A stretch of 64,000 nt of DNA. It comes from Rhodocyclaceae bacterium. GTDB taxonomy: Bacteria; Pseudomonadota; Gammaproteobacteria; Burkholderiales; Rhodocyclaceae. Positions 34,989 to 47,702 of this stretch are shown here, piece by piece. Position numbers and translations under genes: made by a program. The stretch is taken from positions 1 through 64,000 of the forward strand of contig RXJP01000016.1 of assembly GCA_003963315.1 (NCBI GenBank). Reading direction: 5' to 3'. The notes under the pieces were generated by a model that saw only the letters and a list, made by a program, of their open reading frames with translations, searched no databases and was not told where the DNA came from. Numbering within the stretch: position 1 is the first letter of the stretch; every line of letters begins with the position of its first letter.

Positions 34989-37900
34989 GTGCCCCAAGTA
35001 ATTAATACGAATATTGCTTCGCTGAATTCGCAGCGAAACCTCAATAACTCGCAGATGTCCCTGCAAACGGCCCTGCAACGCCTCTCCTCCGGCCTCCGCA
35101 TCAACAGCGCCAAGGACGACGCCGCCGGCCTCGCCATTTCCGACCGCATGAGCTCCCAAATCCGCGGCCTGAACCAAGCGGTGCGGAACGCCAATGACGG
35201 CATCTCTTTATCGCAAACAGCGGAAGGTGCCCTGGGCGAAGTCAGCAATATCCTGCAACGGATGCGGGAATTGTCGATCCAATCCGCCAACGCCACCAAC
35301 TCCGATTCCGACCGGGCTTCGATCCAATCGGAAGTTTCCCAGCTCAAGCAGGAACTGACCCGGATCGCCAATAACACGACCTTCAACGGCCAGAAGATCC
35401 TCAACGGCTCGCAACAGAACATCTCCTTCCAGGTGGGCGCCGAGGCCAACCAGACCATCGGCATCTCCATCGGCGACGCCCGTTCCACCGCCGTGGGCAA
35501 CAATGTGGTGTTCGCCAACCACACCGCCACCTCCACCTTCTACAACCGCTTCGCCACCGATGGCGCCCTCACCGGCAAAGCCACATCAGGCACCAGCAAC
35601 GGCTACCAAGCCCAGACCCTGTCCATCCGCGATGCCACCGGTAACGTGATCGAGAGCGGGGCCGTGGGCGTCAATGCCAACGACCAGGCCAGCGACATCG
35701 CCACGCGCTTGAACCGCCTGCAAGGGGTCACGGCGTCGGCCTACAACCAGATCAAGCTGTCCAACTGGGGCGGCGCCGCCGGTACTGCCGGCAATGCATT
35801 GACCCTTACGCTGGGCTCCGGGTCAGTCTCCCAGGCCCTGACGCTGAACGGCGTCGACGAAACCAGCAGCCAGTCCGCCGTGTTTACGGCGATGCAGAAT
35901 GCCATCAACAACAACGCCTCCCTGCAATCCGTCGGCGTTACCGCCGGCCTGGACGCCAGCGGCAACCTGGTGGTGCGTAATAACAGCGGCGCCGACATGA
36001 GCGTGTCCCTCACCGCCGTCGCCGCCAAAACCTTGAGCCTCTACGGCAGCGACACCGCCAACACGGCAGTGACCGTCACCGGCGCCGCCTCCCCTACCGC
36101 AGCGACGGTGGGCGGCCAGATCAGCATCAATATGGCCGACGGCTACACCATCGAATCCAGCGCAGCCAAAGCCAACAGCCTGTTCAACCTGTCGGCCAAC
36201 ACGGCCCAGAGCGCCGCCGAAACCCACATCGGGATCGCCGATGTGGTAGACGGCAACGATACGGCCCACCGCTTCAACGGTTCCGGCCTGATTCTGGGCC
36301 AGCCCCAGACCATCGCCGCTGCCCCGCCCAACAACGGTATCGCGGCGCAGACCATCAAGATCAAGGACGCCTCCGGCAATGTGGTCGGCAGCAGCTCCGG
36401 TATCTCCGTGGCGGGCAATGCCGATGTGAAAACCATCGTCGGCCAGCTCAACGCCGTCGCTGGCGTCACCGCCTCGGGCTCCAACCAGGTGACGCTGTCC
36501 GGTTGGTCCAACAGCTCGGGCCTCGCCACCGACACCATCACCCTCAAGGTCACCACGGGGGGTTCCGCCCAATCCCTGGCCTTGTCCGGCGTAGATGCCA
36601 CCAGCTCGGCGGACGCGGTTTACGCAGCCATCCGGGATGCGGTGAACCAGAACACTTCCCTCACCGGTGCCGGTTACTCGGCGGGCCGCGACGCCTCGGG
36701 CAACGTGGTCATCAAGAACAACACCGGCGAAGACATCAAGCTCGAACTCAACCTCACGGGTAACGCCGCCAGCCTCAAGGTCACCGGCACCGACGCTGCG
36801 GCAACCGCCGTTACCCTGACCACCGGCGGCGCTACCGATTCCACTACCATCAGCGGCCAATTCACCGTCGCGGTGCCCGATGGCTACACCATCGAGTCCA
36901 CCGCCTCAGGCACCACCGCTGCCGGTGGCGGCCTGTTCAACGTGGGCGCCAACGCCAAGGCCGCAGCCGCCGTGACCAGCGTGAATTACGGCAATACGGT
37001 GGCGGCGCAGACCCTCAACGTCAGCGGTCCCACCGGCAAGGCGGACATCACCATCAGTCGCGACGACACCGCCGCCACCATCGCAGCGCGGGTCAATGCC
37101 CAGACATCCACCACCGGCGTCTCCGCGTCTGCCCGGACCCAGGCCAAGCTCTCGGGCATCAGCGCCGCCGGCACGGTCAGCTTCCAGATACTTGGCACCA
37201 ACACGTCCCCGGTCACCATTGCCGCCGCAGTCACCGGTACCGGCGGTATGGCCGACATGTCGGCCCTGGCCAACGCCATCAACCAAAAAGCGGAGACCAC
37301 CGGGGTGCGCGCCTCCCTGGCGGACAACAACGCCACCATCCTGCTGACCCAGGACAGCGGCGCCAATATCGTCATCTCCAACTTCAGCCATAGCGCAGCT
37401 TCCGCGCCCACCGCCACCAACATCAGCGGCAGCGATGCCACCCTGACGGTGACGGCCATGTCCAGCCAAGTGGATGCCACCGGCGCCATCACCACCACCG
37501 CCACCACCGCCACCATGCTTCACGCCGGCGGCGTGGCCACCGCCGGTGAGGACTCCACCACCGTGGGCGGCACCTTGTCCTTCAGCGCTTCCGGCGCCTT
37601 CGACGTCAGTTCCAGTATCAGCGGCAACGCCGTGGGCCTGACCGGGGGGAATACTTCTCTGTTCTCCAGCGATGCCAACGTCGCCAACTCCAGCGCCCTA
37701 TCCAGCATCAACGGCGTGGATGTGAGCACGGTGGATGGCGCCAATAACGCGATTTCGGTGATCGATGCCGCCTTGACCCAGATCAACGGGATCCGCAGCG
37801 CCCTGGGTGCTGTGCAAAACCGGATGCAATCCACGATTTCCAACCTATCGGCCGGCGCAGAAAATGTGACCGCCGCCCGCAGCCGGATCATGGATGCCGA

Positions 37901-38015
37901 TTTCGCCCAGGAAACCGCCAACCTGACCCGGGGCCAGATCCTGCAACAGGCTGGGGTGGCCATGCTGGCCCAGGCCAACCAGTTGCCCCAACTGGTCCTG
38001 TCCCTGCTCAAATAA
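34989..38015 (+). CDS. fliC: Flagellin 2 (large, repeat-containing)
   Basis: A second flagellin, also exactly 1008 residues. The first ~175 residues and last ~95 are nearly the same as flagellin 1 (for example [32 protein letters not shown]). The centre is a diverged version of the same three-module layout, with modules near residues 193, 431 and 661. It is rich in Ser/Thr/Asn/Gly like its partner. It has its own sigma-54-type promoter and is cut off by the flaG terminator, so it is probably expressed earlier than or independently of flagellin 1. A GGAAGGAGAAGG site precedes the ATG. Confidence 0.96.
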   Translation: MPQVINTNIASLNSQRNLNNSQMSLQTALQRLSSGLRINSAKDDAAGLAISDRMSSQIRGLNQAVRNANDGISLSQTAEGALGEVSNILQRMRELSIQSANATNSDSDRASIQSEVSQLKQELTRIANNTTFNGQKILNGSQQNISFQVGAEANQTIGISIGDARSTAVGNNVVFANHTATSTFYNRFATDGALTGKATSGTSNGYQAQTLSIRDATGNVIESGAVGVNANDQASDIATRLNRLQGVTASAYNQIKLSNWGGAAGTAGNALTLTLGSGSVSQALTLNGVDETSSQSAVFTAMQNAINNNASLQSVGVTAGLDASGNLVVRNNSGADMSVSLTAVAAKTLSLYGSDTANTAVTVTGAASPTAATVGGQISINMADGYTIESSAAKANSLFNLSANTAQSAAETHIGIADVVDGNDTAHRFNGSGLILGQPQTIAAAPPNNGIAAQTIKIKDASGNVVGSSSGISVAGNADVKTIVGQLNAVAGVTASGSNQVTLSGWSNSSGLATDTITLKVTTGGSAQSLALSGVDATSSADAVYAAIRDAVNQNTSLTGAGYSAGRDASGNVVIKNNTGEDIKLELNLTGNAASLKVTGTDAAATAVTLTTGGATDSTTISGQFTVAVPDGYTIESTASGTTAAGGGLFNVGANAKAAAAVTSVNYGNTVAAQTLNVSGPTGKADITISRDDTAATIAARVNAQTSTTGVSASARTQAKLSGISAAGTVSFQILGTNTSPVTIAAAVTGTGGMADMSALANAINQKAETTGVRASLADNNATILLTQDSGANIVISNFSHSAASAPTATNISGSDATLTVTAMSSQVDATGAITTTATTATMLHAGGVATAGEDSTTVGGTLSFSASGAFDVSSSISGNAVGLTGGNTSLFSSDANVANSSALSSINGVDVSTVDGANNAISVIDAALTQINGIRSALGAVQNRMQSTISNLSAGAENVTAARSRIMDADFAQETANLTRGQILQQAGVAMLAQANQLPQLVLSLLK

Positions 38016-38031
38016 GCCCGGAGCAGGCCAA

Positions 38032-38064
38032 CGGGTGGGCGAAGGTGAAAACCTCGTCCACCCG
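38032..38064 (+). other. Hairpin after flagellin 2
   Basis: CGGGTGG (38032-38038) pairs with CCACCCG (38058-38064), with further inner pairing. The following bases contain only TTT, so termination would be partial. It probably trims or protects flagellin mRNA ahead of fliD. Confidence 0.55.
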
Positions 38065-38141
38065 AGTCGTTTGGGCTTCAGTTTTCTCTATTAATGTCGT
38101 AAGTTGAAGAACCAGCGAGCGGCAAAAGCAGGATTTCAACC

Positions 38142-39983
38142 ATGGCCACCACAACGTCTTCCTTAAGTTCCGCATCCGGATTATCGGGGTCGGGCACGCT
38201 TTCGTCGGCCGGCCTGGGTTCGGGATTGGACGTTAACGGCATCGTCAGCAAGCTGATGGCGATTGAGCGGCAGCCAATCGATAAGATTGACACGCAAACG
38301 GGTGTAGTCCAGGCCGAAATCACCGCCTACGGCTCCCTGAAAAGCGCCCTCTCCACCTTCCAGACGTCTATCCAGTCGCTGACCAACGCGAGCACCTATT
38401 CCGCCACCAAGGCGACCGCGTCGGATAGCACCCAATTCACCGTCACCTCTGACAGCACCGCCGGGGTCGGCAACTACTCCATCCAGGTGCAGAAGCTGGC
38501 CAAGGCCGAGAAGCTGCAATCCGCCGCCTTCTCCAGCGCCACCGACAGCGTGGGCACGGGTACCCTGACCTTCGACTTCGGCACTTACACCACAGACAGT
38601 AGCGGTAATACCAGCTTCGCCCTGAACACCAACAAGAAGCAGGTGTCCGTCGCCATCCCGTCCGGTTCCGACTCACTAACGGCCATCGCCAGCGCCATCA
38701 ATAACGCCAAGGCCGGCATCAGCGCCACGGTGCTCAATGACGGCACCAGCAGCTATCTGTCCTTCTCCCCCACCGACCCGGGTAACGCCAACGCCCTGCG
38801 GGTTTCGGTGAGCGACGCCGACGGCAACAACAGCGATGCAGCCGGTCTGTCGCGCCTCGCTTTCGACAAGAGCACGGGGTTGGTCCAGGGCAGCGTGGAT
38901 TTCACGTCGGCATCGGTCAACATCGCCGCCGCCAGCAGCAACAATAAATTCACCCTGGCATTGGATGGTGGAGCCTCGGTGAACGTCACCCTGGCCGACG
39001 GCACCTACAACAAGACCACCATCGTCGCCGCCCTGCAAAGCGCCGTGGATGGCGCCCTAGGCAGCAACAAGGCCACCGTGTCGCTCAACGCCAGCAACAA
39101 TCTGGTCATCGCCTCCAAAACCACCAGCGGCTTTGCCGGTATTACCTTAGGGCAATATCCGGGCAATACCGGTGTAACCGCCTTGTTTGGTAATGGCGGC
39201 ACCTCGGTGTCGGCGACCAATCGCATGACGGAATCTGTGGCGCCCCAGGATGCCAAGCTGTTGATCGACGGCGTCACCGTGACCAAGTCCTCCAACGTCA
39301 TTACCGACGCCATCCAGGGCATGACCCTGAACCTGACTGCGGAAGGCACGTCGGCCACCACCGTCGCCGTCACCAGCGACTCATCGGCGCTCAGCAGCGC
39401 CATGGACAGCCTGGTGAAGAACTACAACTCCCTGGCGAGCCAGTTCAAGACCCTGATGTCCTACGATGCCACCACCGGGGCCACCGGAGCCTTGCAAGGC
39501 GAGGGTACGGTGCGGTCGATCCAGCAGCAGATCTCTTCCATGTTGCAGACGGTATCCAAGGGTCTGGGGGTCTCCAGCCTTTCCCAACTGGGCGTTTCTT
39601 TCCAGCGCGACGGCACCCTCGCCTTCAATAGCGACAAGCTGCAGACCGCGCTGACCGACCCCACCAAGAACCTCAAGACCTTCTTCATCGGCACGGATGG
39701 CAACAGCGGCTTCGCTTCCCGCCTGGACGATGCCCTGAATTCCATCCTCGGCGCGGGCGGCATGCTTTCCGCCCGTACCGACGGACTCAATGAACAACTC
39801 ACCAACTACGCCAAACAAAAGGCGGATTTGGAAACACGCATGACGGCCATCGAGGCCCGCTACCGGAAACAGTATTCCGACCTGGATACGCTGATTGCGA
39901 GCATGAACTCGACGTCCACCTATCTCACCCAACAACTGGCCAACCTGCCCACCATCGGCAGTACCACCAAGAGCAGCGGATAA
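38142..39983 (+). CDS. fliD: Flagellar filament cap protein FliD (HAP2)
   Basis: A 613-residue filament cap. The N-terminal FliD domain has SGLDVNGIVSKLMAIERQPIDKI (about 26-48) and the C-terminal domain (about 400-600) ends in a coiled region with KQYSDLDTLIASMNSTSTYLTQQL, all diagnostic. The long middle is Ser/Thr/Asn/Gly-rich like the flagellins, which suggests co-evolution of cap and filament. It caps the growing filament and folds exported flagellin. The upstream 126 bp holds a hairpin and a single GCGGCAA half-site, but no convincing promoter. FliS and FliT follow closely. Confidence 0.95.
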   Translation: MATTTSSLSSASGLSGSGTLSSAGLGSGLDVNGIVSKLMAIERQPIDKIDTQTGVVQAEITAYGSLKSALSTFQTSIQSLTNASTYSATKATASDSTQFTVTSDSTAGVGNYSIQVQKLAKAEKLQSAAFSSATDSVGTGTLTFDFGTYTTDSSGNTSFALNTNKKQVSVAIPSGSDSLTAIASAINNAKAGISATVLNDGTSSYLSFSPTDPGNANALRVSVSDADGNNSDAAGLSRLAFDKSTGLVQGSVDFTSASVNIAAASSNNKFTLALDGGASVNVTLADGTYNKTTIVAALQSAVDGALGSNKATVSLNASNNLVIASKTTSGFAGITLGQYPGNTGVTALFGNGGTSVSATNRMTESVAPQDAKLLIDGVTVTKSSNVITDAIQGMTLNLTAEGTSATTVAVTSDSSALSSAMDSLVKNYNSLASQFKTLMSYDATTGATGALQGEGTVRSIQQQISSMLQTVSKGLGVSSLSQLGVSFQRDGTLAFNSDKLQTALTDPTKNLKTFFIGTDGNSGFASRLDDALNSILGAGGMLSARTDGLNEQLTNYAKQKADLETRMTAIEARYRKQYSDLDTLIASMNSTSTYLTQQLANLPTIGSTTKSSG

Positions 39984-39994
39984 AGGAGCAGGCA

Positions 39995-40420
39995 ATGTTT
40001 GGCGTAATGAACAATCCGGCGGGCGCCTACCGCAAAGCAGGTGTGGAAACCAAGGTGGAAACGGCAACCCCCCACGAATTGGTCATCATGCTCTACGAAG
40101 GCGCATTGACAGCCATCATGGCCGCCGGTGTGCAGATCCAGGAGCAGAAGATCACGGAGAAGGGCCAATCCATCGGTCGCGCCATCGACATCATCGACGG
40201 CGGCCTCAAGGCCTGTCTCGACTACCAGGCGGGCGGGGAAATCGCCGAACGCCTGGGCGCGTTGTACGAATACATGTGCAACCGCCTGCTCCACGCCAAC
40301 TTGCATAACGACCTGGCCGCCCTGGACGAAGTCGCCAAGCTGCTGCGGGAGCTCAAGGGCGCCTGGGAGGAAATAGCCGCCGATCCCGCCGTAGTTTCCC
40401 GCAACAAGGCCGTGGCGTGA
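39995..40420 (+). CDS. fliS: Flagellin export chaperone FliS
   Basis: A 141-residue helical chaperone that binds the flagellin C-terminus in the cytosol. AYRKAGVETKVETATPHELV (about 9-28) and LVIMLYEGAL are the family hallmarks. Spacing of 11 bp from fliD, with an AAGGAGCAG site, indicates an operon. It must serve two large flagellins here. Its stop overlaps the GTG of fliT. Confidence 0.94.
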   Translation: MFGVMNNPAGAYRKAGVETKVETATPHELVIMLYEGALTAIMAAGVQIQEQKITEKGQSIGRAIDIIDGGLKACLDYQAGGEIAERLGALYEYMCNRLLHANLHNDLAALDEVAKLLRELKGAWEEIAADPAVVSRNKAVA

Positions 40421-40761
40421 GCATTAAGATGACTCCGATGCCCAACCAGATCGAAATCTACGAAGACATGACCGCCCTTTCCGCCCGCATGGTGGAAGCA
40501 GCGCGGGCCCAGGACTGGGATCAGCTGGTCAGTCTGGAGAAATCGGTATCCCGGCTGCGCAACTCCCTGGGAGCGGACGACGACAACAGCCGTCTTTCGC
40601 CAGGGGAAATCGAACGCAAATACGTCCTCATCCAGCGCATTCTCGAAGACGATGCGGAAGTCCGTCGTCATACGGAACCCTGGATGGAACATGTCCGGCA
40701 ATTCCTCGGCAACAATAACCAACGGCGGCGGGTCGAACGCGCTTACGGCGCGGGCGCCTGA
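40417..40761 (+). CDS. fliT: FliT-like flagellar chaperone
   Basis: A 114-residue, mostly helical protein in the canonical fliD-fliS-fliT position. Sequence similarity to enteric FliT is low but size, helical heptads (MTALSARMVEAARAQDWDQLV) and position agree. FliT is the FliD chaperone and in enterics an FlhDC antagonist; only the first role is expected here. The GTG at 40417 overlapping fliS is taken as start, with ATGs at 40429 and 40438 as alternatives. Confidence 0.8.
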   Translation: MSIKMTPMPNQIEIYEDMTALSARMVEAARAQDWDQLVSLEKSVSRLRNSLGADDDNSRLSPGEIERKYVLIQRILEDDAEVRRHTEPWMEHVRQFLGNNNQRRRVERAYGAGA

Positions 40762-40797
40762 TCCGCCCTAGCGGTGCCCGTCCCATGGCCACCGCTG

Positions 40798-40811
40798 TTG
40801 CCTGCCGGCAA
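40798..40811. promoter_or_regulatory. TTGCC-N4-GGCAA inverted repeat before the FliK-like gene
   Basis: TTGCC-TGCC-GGCAA sits in the 84-bp gap upstream of 40846. The half-sites match those at flagellin 2, fliE and fliF. No sigma-54 element is visible beside it, so a regulatory role is tentative. Confidence 0.3.
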
Positions 40812-40845
40812 TCCTTATCCATTCCCCTGACGGGAGGCCGTTAAC

Positions 40846-42033
40846 ATGGCCCTGATCCCCACCGATGTGGGCGTCAACCTGCGCACCCAGGTGGACACGC
40901 CCCTGCGGGCCACCTCTGCAATACCCGAAATTCCGGCCGACCTGCCCGATCTGCGGCCCGGCCAGTTGTTTTCTGCCCGCATCCAGGATGTCCTTCCCGA
41001 AAACACCTACAAGGCCCTGGTCGCCGGCAAGAGCATCACCCTGTCCCTGCCCGCCGGCGCGAAAGCGGGCGATACCCTTGAGCTGGTGGTGGTGGACAAG
41101 ACGCCACGCATGGTCACGGCCCGCCTCGCCGATCCCGGCATCCTGGCGGAAGGTGGGGAACAGGCCTATCCCCACGCCACGTTCAGTCCGGCGGCGCAGA
41201 TGATCGGCCGGCTGCTGCCGGCCCAAGGCGAAAGCGCCCAGCCGGCCCTGCTCAACAAGGGGCAGCCCCTGCTGGCGACGGCGCCGGCCCCTGGGGAAAA
41301 CATCGCCGAACAACTGGCCCCGCAACTGGGGAAGGCGGTGAGTCAAAGCGGCCTGTTCTACGAAGCCCACCAGGCCAAATGGGTGGCCGGGCAGCTTCCC
41401 ACCCAGTCGCTGCTGGCAGAACCGCAGAACCGTCTGCTCCAGGCAAACGGTTCCGACCAATCCCCGCAATCCGCTACCAGGGAAAATCCGATCCCAACCA
41501 ACCTGCCCCACCCGCCCGGCATAGAAAAAACCGTTGAGCCATCGGCCCCGGGGCTCAAGGACGTCGCGACAAGCGCGAACATGCAGTCCTCCCCCAATAC
41601 CCAGAGCAGCACCGCGGCGGACAATGCGGCGCGAACGCCGCAGCCCCAAGTGGTACCGGAGGAACTGCGCCATCTGGTACAACAACAACTCGATACCGCC
41701 GCCACCCAGCGCATGGCCTGGCACGGCGAGGTATGGCCCCAGCAGGCCATGGATTGGGAAATCCAGCGGGATGCGCCCCAGCGTTACAACGGCGAGGAGG
41801 AAGCCGCGGACACCTGTACCACCCGTCTGGCCCTGACCATGCCCAAACTGGGCCGCGTCGAGGCCACCCTGGAGCTGCGCAGCAAAGGCATCCACGTCGG
41901 CATCAAGGCCCCCGCAGAGGAAAGCGCAGCGGAATTGCAGCAGGGCCTGAGCCGGTTGGCGGGCGCGCTGGAAGCCGCCGGGGTCGCCCCCTTGTCCCTG
42001 CGGGTCTGGCAATCGGAACCGGGCAATGAGTAG
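40846..42033 (+). CDS. FliK-type hook-length control protein, second copy
   Basis: A 395-residue protein. The C-terminal ~95 residues (LTMPKLGRVEATLELRSKGIHVGIKAP followed by a Leu-rich helix) match the FliK C-terminal domain. The centre is a Pro/Gln/Ser-rich linker, and the N-terminus (about 30-100) is a compact beta-rich region. A different FliK is encoded at 57761 in the main operon. This one overlaps a gene encoding only the FlhB cytoplasmic tail, the natural partner of FliK. The pair could modulate the substrate-specificity switch of the export gate. Expression with the fliDST block is likely. Confidence 0.78.
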   Translation: MALIPTDVGVNLRTQVDTPLRATSAIPEIPADLPDLRPGQLFSARIQDVLPENTYKALVAGKSITLSLPAGAKAGDTLELVVVDKTPRMVTARLADPGILAEGGEQAYPHATFSPAAQMIGRLLPAQGESAQPALLNKGQPLLATAPAPGENIAEQLAPQLGKAVSQSGLFYEAHQAKWVAGQLPTQSLLAEPQNRLLQANGSDQSPQSATRENPIPTNLPHPPGIEKTVEPSAPGLKDVATSANMQSSPNTQSSTAADNAARTPQPQVVPEELRHLVQQQLDTAATQRMAWHGEVWPQQAMDWEIQRDAPQRYNGEEEAADTCTTRLALTMPKLGRVEATLELRSKGIHVGIKAPAEESAAELQQGLSRLAGALEAAGVAPLSLRVWQSEPGNE

Positions 42034-42343
42034 TACCCCGTTCCCCGATGAACGGGCCCTCGCCGTCGCCCTGGCCTACGCTCCGGGCGACGCCGCCCCC
42101 AAGGTGGTGGCCAAGGGCCGCGGCCTGATCGCCGAGGAAATCATCCATCGCGCCCGGGAGCACGGCATCTATGTCCACGAGTCCCCCGAACTGGTCACCC
42201 TGCTGCAACAGGTGGACCTGGATGACAAGATTCCCCCCCAGCTCTACGTGGCTGTGGCCGAATTACTGGCTTGGTTGTACCGCCTGGAACAAGGCCAGGA
42301 AACGCCGCCGCCCGCGCTCCAGCTTCCCGACAAGTTGGGCTAA
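42026..42343 (+). CDS. FlhB C-terminal-domain-like protein (EscU/YscU/FlhB cytoplasmic tail)
   Basis: A 105-residue protein equivalent to FlhB residues after the NPTH cleavage site: ALAVALAYAPGDAAPKVVAKGRGLIAEEIIHRAREHGI is the FlhB-C fold start. It lacks the membrane domain and the NPTH motif itself. Such FhlB-type proteins can replace the cleaved FlhB fragment in Salmonella suppressor studies. It overlaps the FliK-like gene by 8 bp, so both are made together. The role is probably in hook-length or export switching. Confidence 0.82.
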   Translation: MSSTPFPDERALAVALAYAPGDAAPKVVAKGRGLIAEEIIHRAREHGIYVHESPELVTLLQQVDLDDKIPPQLYVAVAELLAWLYRLEQGQETPPPALQLPDKLG

Positions 42344-42370
42344 ACTGCGTTTCCGATTGGTGAAACAGGC

Positions 42371-43177
42371 ATGAGCGAGACACCCTCCCCCGCAGGCGCA
42401 GAACCAGAAACTGAGCCGGATAAAAAGAACAGCGCCCTGCTGGAGCCGTCCGACTACAACCAGTTCCTGCTCCACTCCCGCACCGAAATTCTCGCGGTGT
42501 TGCGTTCCCTGGGTGAGCATGTTTCCCAGATCACCATTTTTTTCAATGAAGGCAAGGACCTGTTGTTGACGTCCCTGATCAGCGCGGACAACGACGGCCT
42601 GATGTTCGACTTCGGCGCCAGCGCGGAAATGAATCGCAAGGCCCAGGAAGTGGACAAGCTGTTCTGCATCGCCTCCCTGGACAAGGTCAAGATCCAATTC
42701 ATCCTCCGCGGATTGACCCGCGTCGAATACCAGGGCCGCCCGGCCTTCCGCGCCGAATTGCCGGACACCGTATTGCGCCTGCAACGGCGCGAGTATTACC
42801 GGTTGACCATGCCGGTGACCCGCCCGCTCAATTGCATGATTCCCTTGCCGGATAAGGATGGGCAGGCCGACTCCATTACCGTCCATGTGGTGGATATCAG
42901 CGGTGGCGGTGCAGCGCTGGTGGCGCCGCCGGATTACATCCCCTTCGAAACGGATAGTGAATTCACCAACTGCCGCATTGATTTGCCCGAGATCGGCACC
43001 GTGGTGGCCACCCTCCGGGTGAAAAGCGTCTTCGAGATCACCTTGCGCAGCGGCACCGTGCTCAAGCGTTCCGGCTGCGAATTCGTCAAGATGCCCGGCC
43101 CCATGCAGACCCTGATCCAACGTTACATCATCAAGGTGGAACGGGAGCGCAAAGCCCGGGAATCCGGCCTGGCCTGA
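42371..43177 (+). CDS. ycgR: YcgR-type flagellar brake protein (PilZ)
   Basis: A 268-residue cyclic-di-GMP effector. The N-terminal YcgR domain (about 30-140) is followed by a PilZ domain (about 137-255). RREYYRL supplies the RxxxR arm and DISGGGAALV the DxSxxG motif that bind cyclic di-GMP. When loaded, it slows the motor through MotA/FliG/FliM contacts. It closes the fliD-to-ycgR block, 27 bp after the FlhB-tail gene. The GGDEF enzyme at 960 is one possible source of its ligand. Confidence 0.9.
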   Translation: MSETPSPAGAEPETEPDKKNSALLEPSDYNQFLLHSRTEILAVLRSLGEHVSQITIFFNEGKDLLLTSLISADNDGLMFDFGASAEMNRKAQEVDKLFCIASLDKVKIQFILRGLTRVEYQGRPAFRAELPDTVLRLQRREYYRLTMPVTRPLNCMIPLPDKDGQADSITVHVVDISGGGAALVAPPDYIPFETDSEFTNCRIDLPEIGTVVATLRVKSVFEITLRSGTVLKRSGCEFVKMPGPMQTLIQRYIIKVERERKARESGLA

Positions 43178-43204
43178 GGGCTGTCTGTCAGATTCTGCGG
43201 CGTT

Positions 43205-43234
43205 TTCCCGCCAAGCGCCTTAAAATGGCGGGAA
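43205..43234. terminator. Hairpin between ycgR and parE
   Basis: TTCCCGCCA (43205-43213) pairs perfectly with TGGCGGGAA (43226-43234) around a 12-base loop. Only TAAAG follows, so it is a weak intrinsic terminator at best, but the position at the end of the motility block fits. Confidence 0.45.
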
Positions 43235-43237
43235 TAA

Positions 43238-45273
<2,036 letters not shown>

Positions 45274-45274
<1 letters not shown>

Positions 45275-47619
45275 TGAGCACCGACCACAACACTCCCGAC
45301 TTCTTCGCCCTCGGCGACCCACCCCCGCCGCCTGCACCGCCTTCCTTTGGGGACGGCATGGGCGACGGCACCTCCCTGCCCCTCAACGCCTACGCCGAGC
45401 GGGCCTACCTGGCCTATGCCATGAGCGTGGTGAAGAGCCGGGCGCTGCCCCAGGTGGAAGACGGCCTCAAGCCCGTGCAGCGGCGCATCCTCCACGCCAT
45501 GAACGAGATGCGCCTGTCCGCCACGGCCAAGCACGTCAAGTCCGCCCGGGTGGTGGGCGATGTGATCGGCAAGTACCACCCCCACGGCGATTCCAGCGTC
45601 TATGACGCCATGGTGCGGGTGGCCCAGGATTTCAGCTTGCGCTATCCCTTGGTGGACGGCCAGGGCAACTTCGGCTCCCGGGACGGCGACGGCGCGGCGG
45701 CCATGCGGTACACCGAATGCCGCCTCACCCCCATTGCCGAACTGCTGCTGTCCGAGATCGACCGGGGCACAGTGGAGTTCGTGCCCAATTACGACGGCGC
45801 CTTCACAGAGCCGCAATTGATGCCCGCCCGCTTGCCCTTTGTGCTGCTCAACGGCGCTTCTGGCATTGCCGTGGGCATGGCCACGGAAATCCCCCCCCAC
45901 AACCTGCGGGAAGTGGCCGAGGCGGCGCGGCACGTCATCAAGCACCCCAACGCTAGCCTGGAAGAAGTGCTCCAGCTTCTGCCGGGACCGGATTTTCCCG
46001 GCGGTGGCCAGATCATCTCCACCCAGTCCGACATCCGCGACGCCTACGCCTCCGGGCGCGGCAGCCTGCGCATGCGCGCCCGCTGGCGGGTGGAAGACCT
46101 GGCCCGCGGCCAATGGCGCATCATCGTGGAAGAACTGCCCCATGGCGTCTCCACCGCCCAGGTGCTGTCGGAAATCGAGTCCCTCACCAATCCGCAGCCC
46201 AAGGTGGGGAAGAAGGACGTCTCCCAGGAGCAGAAGAACCTCAAGCAGGTGGTGCTGGGGGTGCTCGAATCGGTGCGGGACGAGTCCAACGAAAAAGCGC
46301 CGGTGCGCATCGTGTTGGAACCCCGCTCTTCCCGCATCACCCAGGACGAATTCATGGCCGTGCTGCTGGCCCACACCAGCCTGGAAGCCAGCGTTTCCCT
46401 CAACCTGACCATGATCGGCCGGGATGGCCGTCCCCAGCAGAAGAACCTGGTGCAGGTGCTGCGGGAATGGGGCGAGTTCCGCATCGTCACCGTGGAACGG
46501 CGCAGCCGCCACCGACTGGAAGAAGTGGAGCGCCGCATCCATATCCTGGAAGGCCGCATGACCGTCTTCCTCAAGATCGAAGAAGTCATCAAGGTCATCC
46601 GCAATTCCGAAGAACCCAAGCTGGACCTGATTTGGAAGTTCCACCTCACCGACATCCAGGCCGAGGACATCCTGGAAATCCGCCTGCGCCAACTGGCCCG
46701 GTTGGAAGGCATCAAGATCGAACAGGAGCTGGGCAACCTGCGGGAGGAACAGGGCAACCTCAACACGCTACTGGATTCCCGTACTGAATTGACCAAGCTG
46801 GTGCTGAAGGAAATCGCCGACGATGCCAAGAAGTTCGGTGACGATCGCCGCACCCTGCTGGAAACCGTGGCCCCCATCAGCGTCGCGGAGGTGGCGGTGC
46901 CCGACGAACCGGTGACGGTGATCGTCTCCAAGAACGGCTGGGTACGCGCCCGCCAGGGCCACGGCATCGTGCCCGACACCATCAGCTACAAGGCCGGCGA
47001 CTTCGGCTGGGTGGTGGCGGAATCCCGCACCATATGGCCCCTGGTGCTGATCGATACGAATGGCCGCGCCTACAGCGTCAAGGTTTCCGACCTGCCCGGT
47101 GGTCGTGGCGACGGCGTGCCCCTGGCCACCCTGATCGACTTGCAGGAGGGCGGCAAGATCGCCCAGGCCGTCAGCGCCGACCCGGAAAGCAAATTCCTCT
47201 TTGCCGGCAGCGGCGGCTACGGCTTCGTCGCCAAGCTCGCCGACCTGGTGGGCCGCAACAAGGCGGGCAAGGCCTTCCTCACTCTGGACAAGGGCGAGCA
47301 ACCCTTGGCTCCCGCGCCAGTGAAGGGCGCCACCCTCAACGCCATCTCCGCCGAAGGCCGATTGCTGCTCTTCCCCCTGGCCGACATGCCGGAAATGAGC
47401 AAAGGCCGCGGCAACAAGATCATGGAATTGGATGCCAAGGACGAACTGGCGGCGGTCTGCGTCAACTACGGCAACAGCCTCACCATCGAAGGCACCGGTC
47501 GGGGCGGCAAATCCGCCACCGCCGTGGTGGAGGGACGGGATTTGGAAGCCTTCCGCGGCCAACGGGCCCGCAAAGGCCATCTGGCCCCGATCAAGATCAA
47601 GCCTACCGGGCTGGCCTGA
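45274..47619 (+). CDS. parC: DNA topoisomerase IV subunit A
   Basis: A 781-residue breakage-reunion subunit. [20 protein letters not shown] starts the winged-helix region, and catalytic Y146 is in AAMRYTEC. The C-terminal third is a short beta-pinwheel of ParC type (about 500-760) without the full GyrA box. The first ~30 residues include a proline run ([10 protein letters not shown]) before the conserved core. It is expressed with parE and followed by a strong bidirectional terminator. Confidence 0.96.
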
Positions 47620-47645
47620 AGCAAGGCTGATCCATCGTCAGGTTG

Positions 47646-47681
47646 AAAGCATTGGGGCCGCTATTGCGGCCCCAATGCTTT
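47646..47681. terminator. Bidirectional terminator between parC and the cyclase gene
   Basis: AAAGCATTGGGGCCGC and GCGGCCCCAATGCTTT form a perfect 16-bp stem with a TATT loop. A-rich and T-rich flanks on either side allow termination of both convergent units. Confidence 0.92.
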
Positions 47682-47702
47682 ATCAACACAGGGCATACCC
47701 GT

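Noticed and set aside
31194-38015. Tandem repeats as a CRISPR or phase-variable locus
   Set aside because: Repeats are diverged protein modules of about 220-250 residues and conserved flagellin ends, without short spaced repeats or homopolymer tracts.
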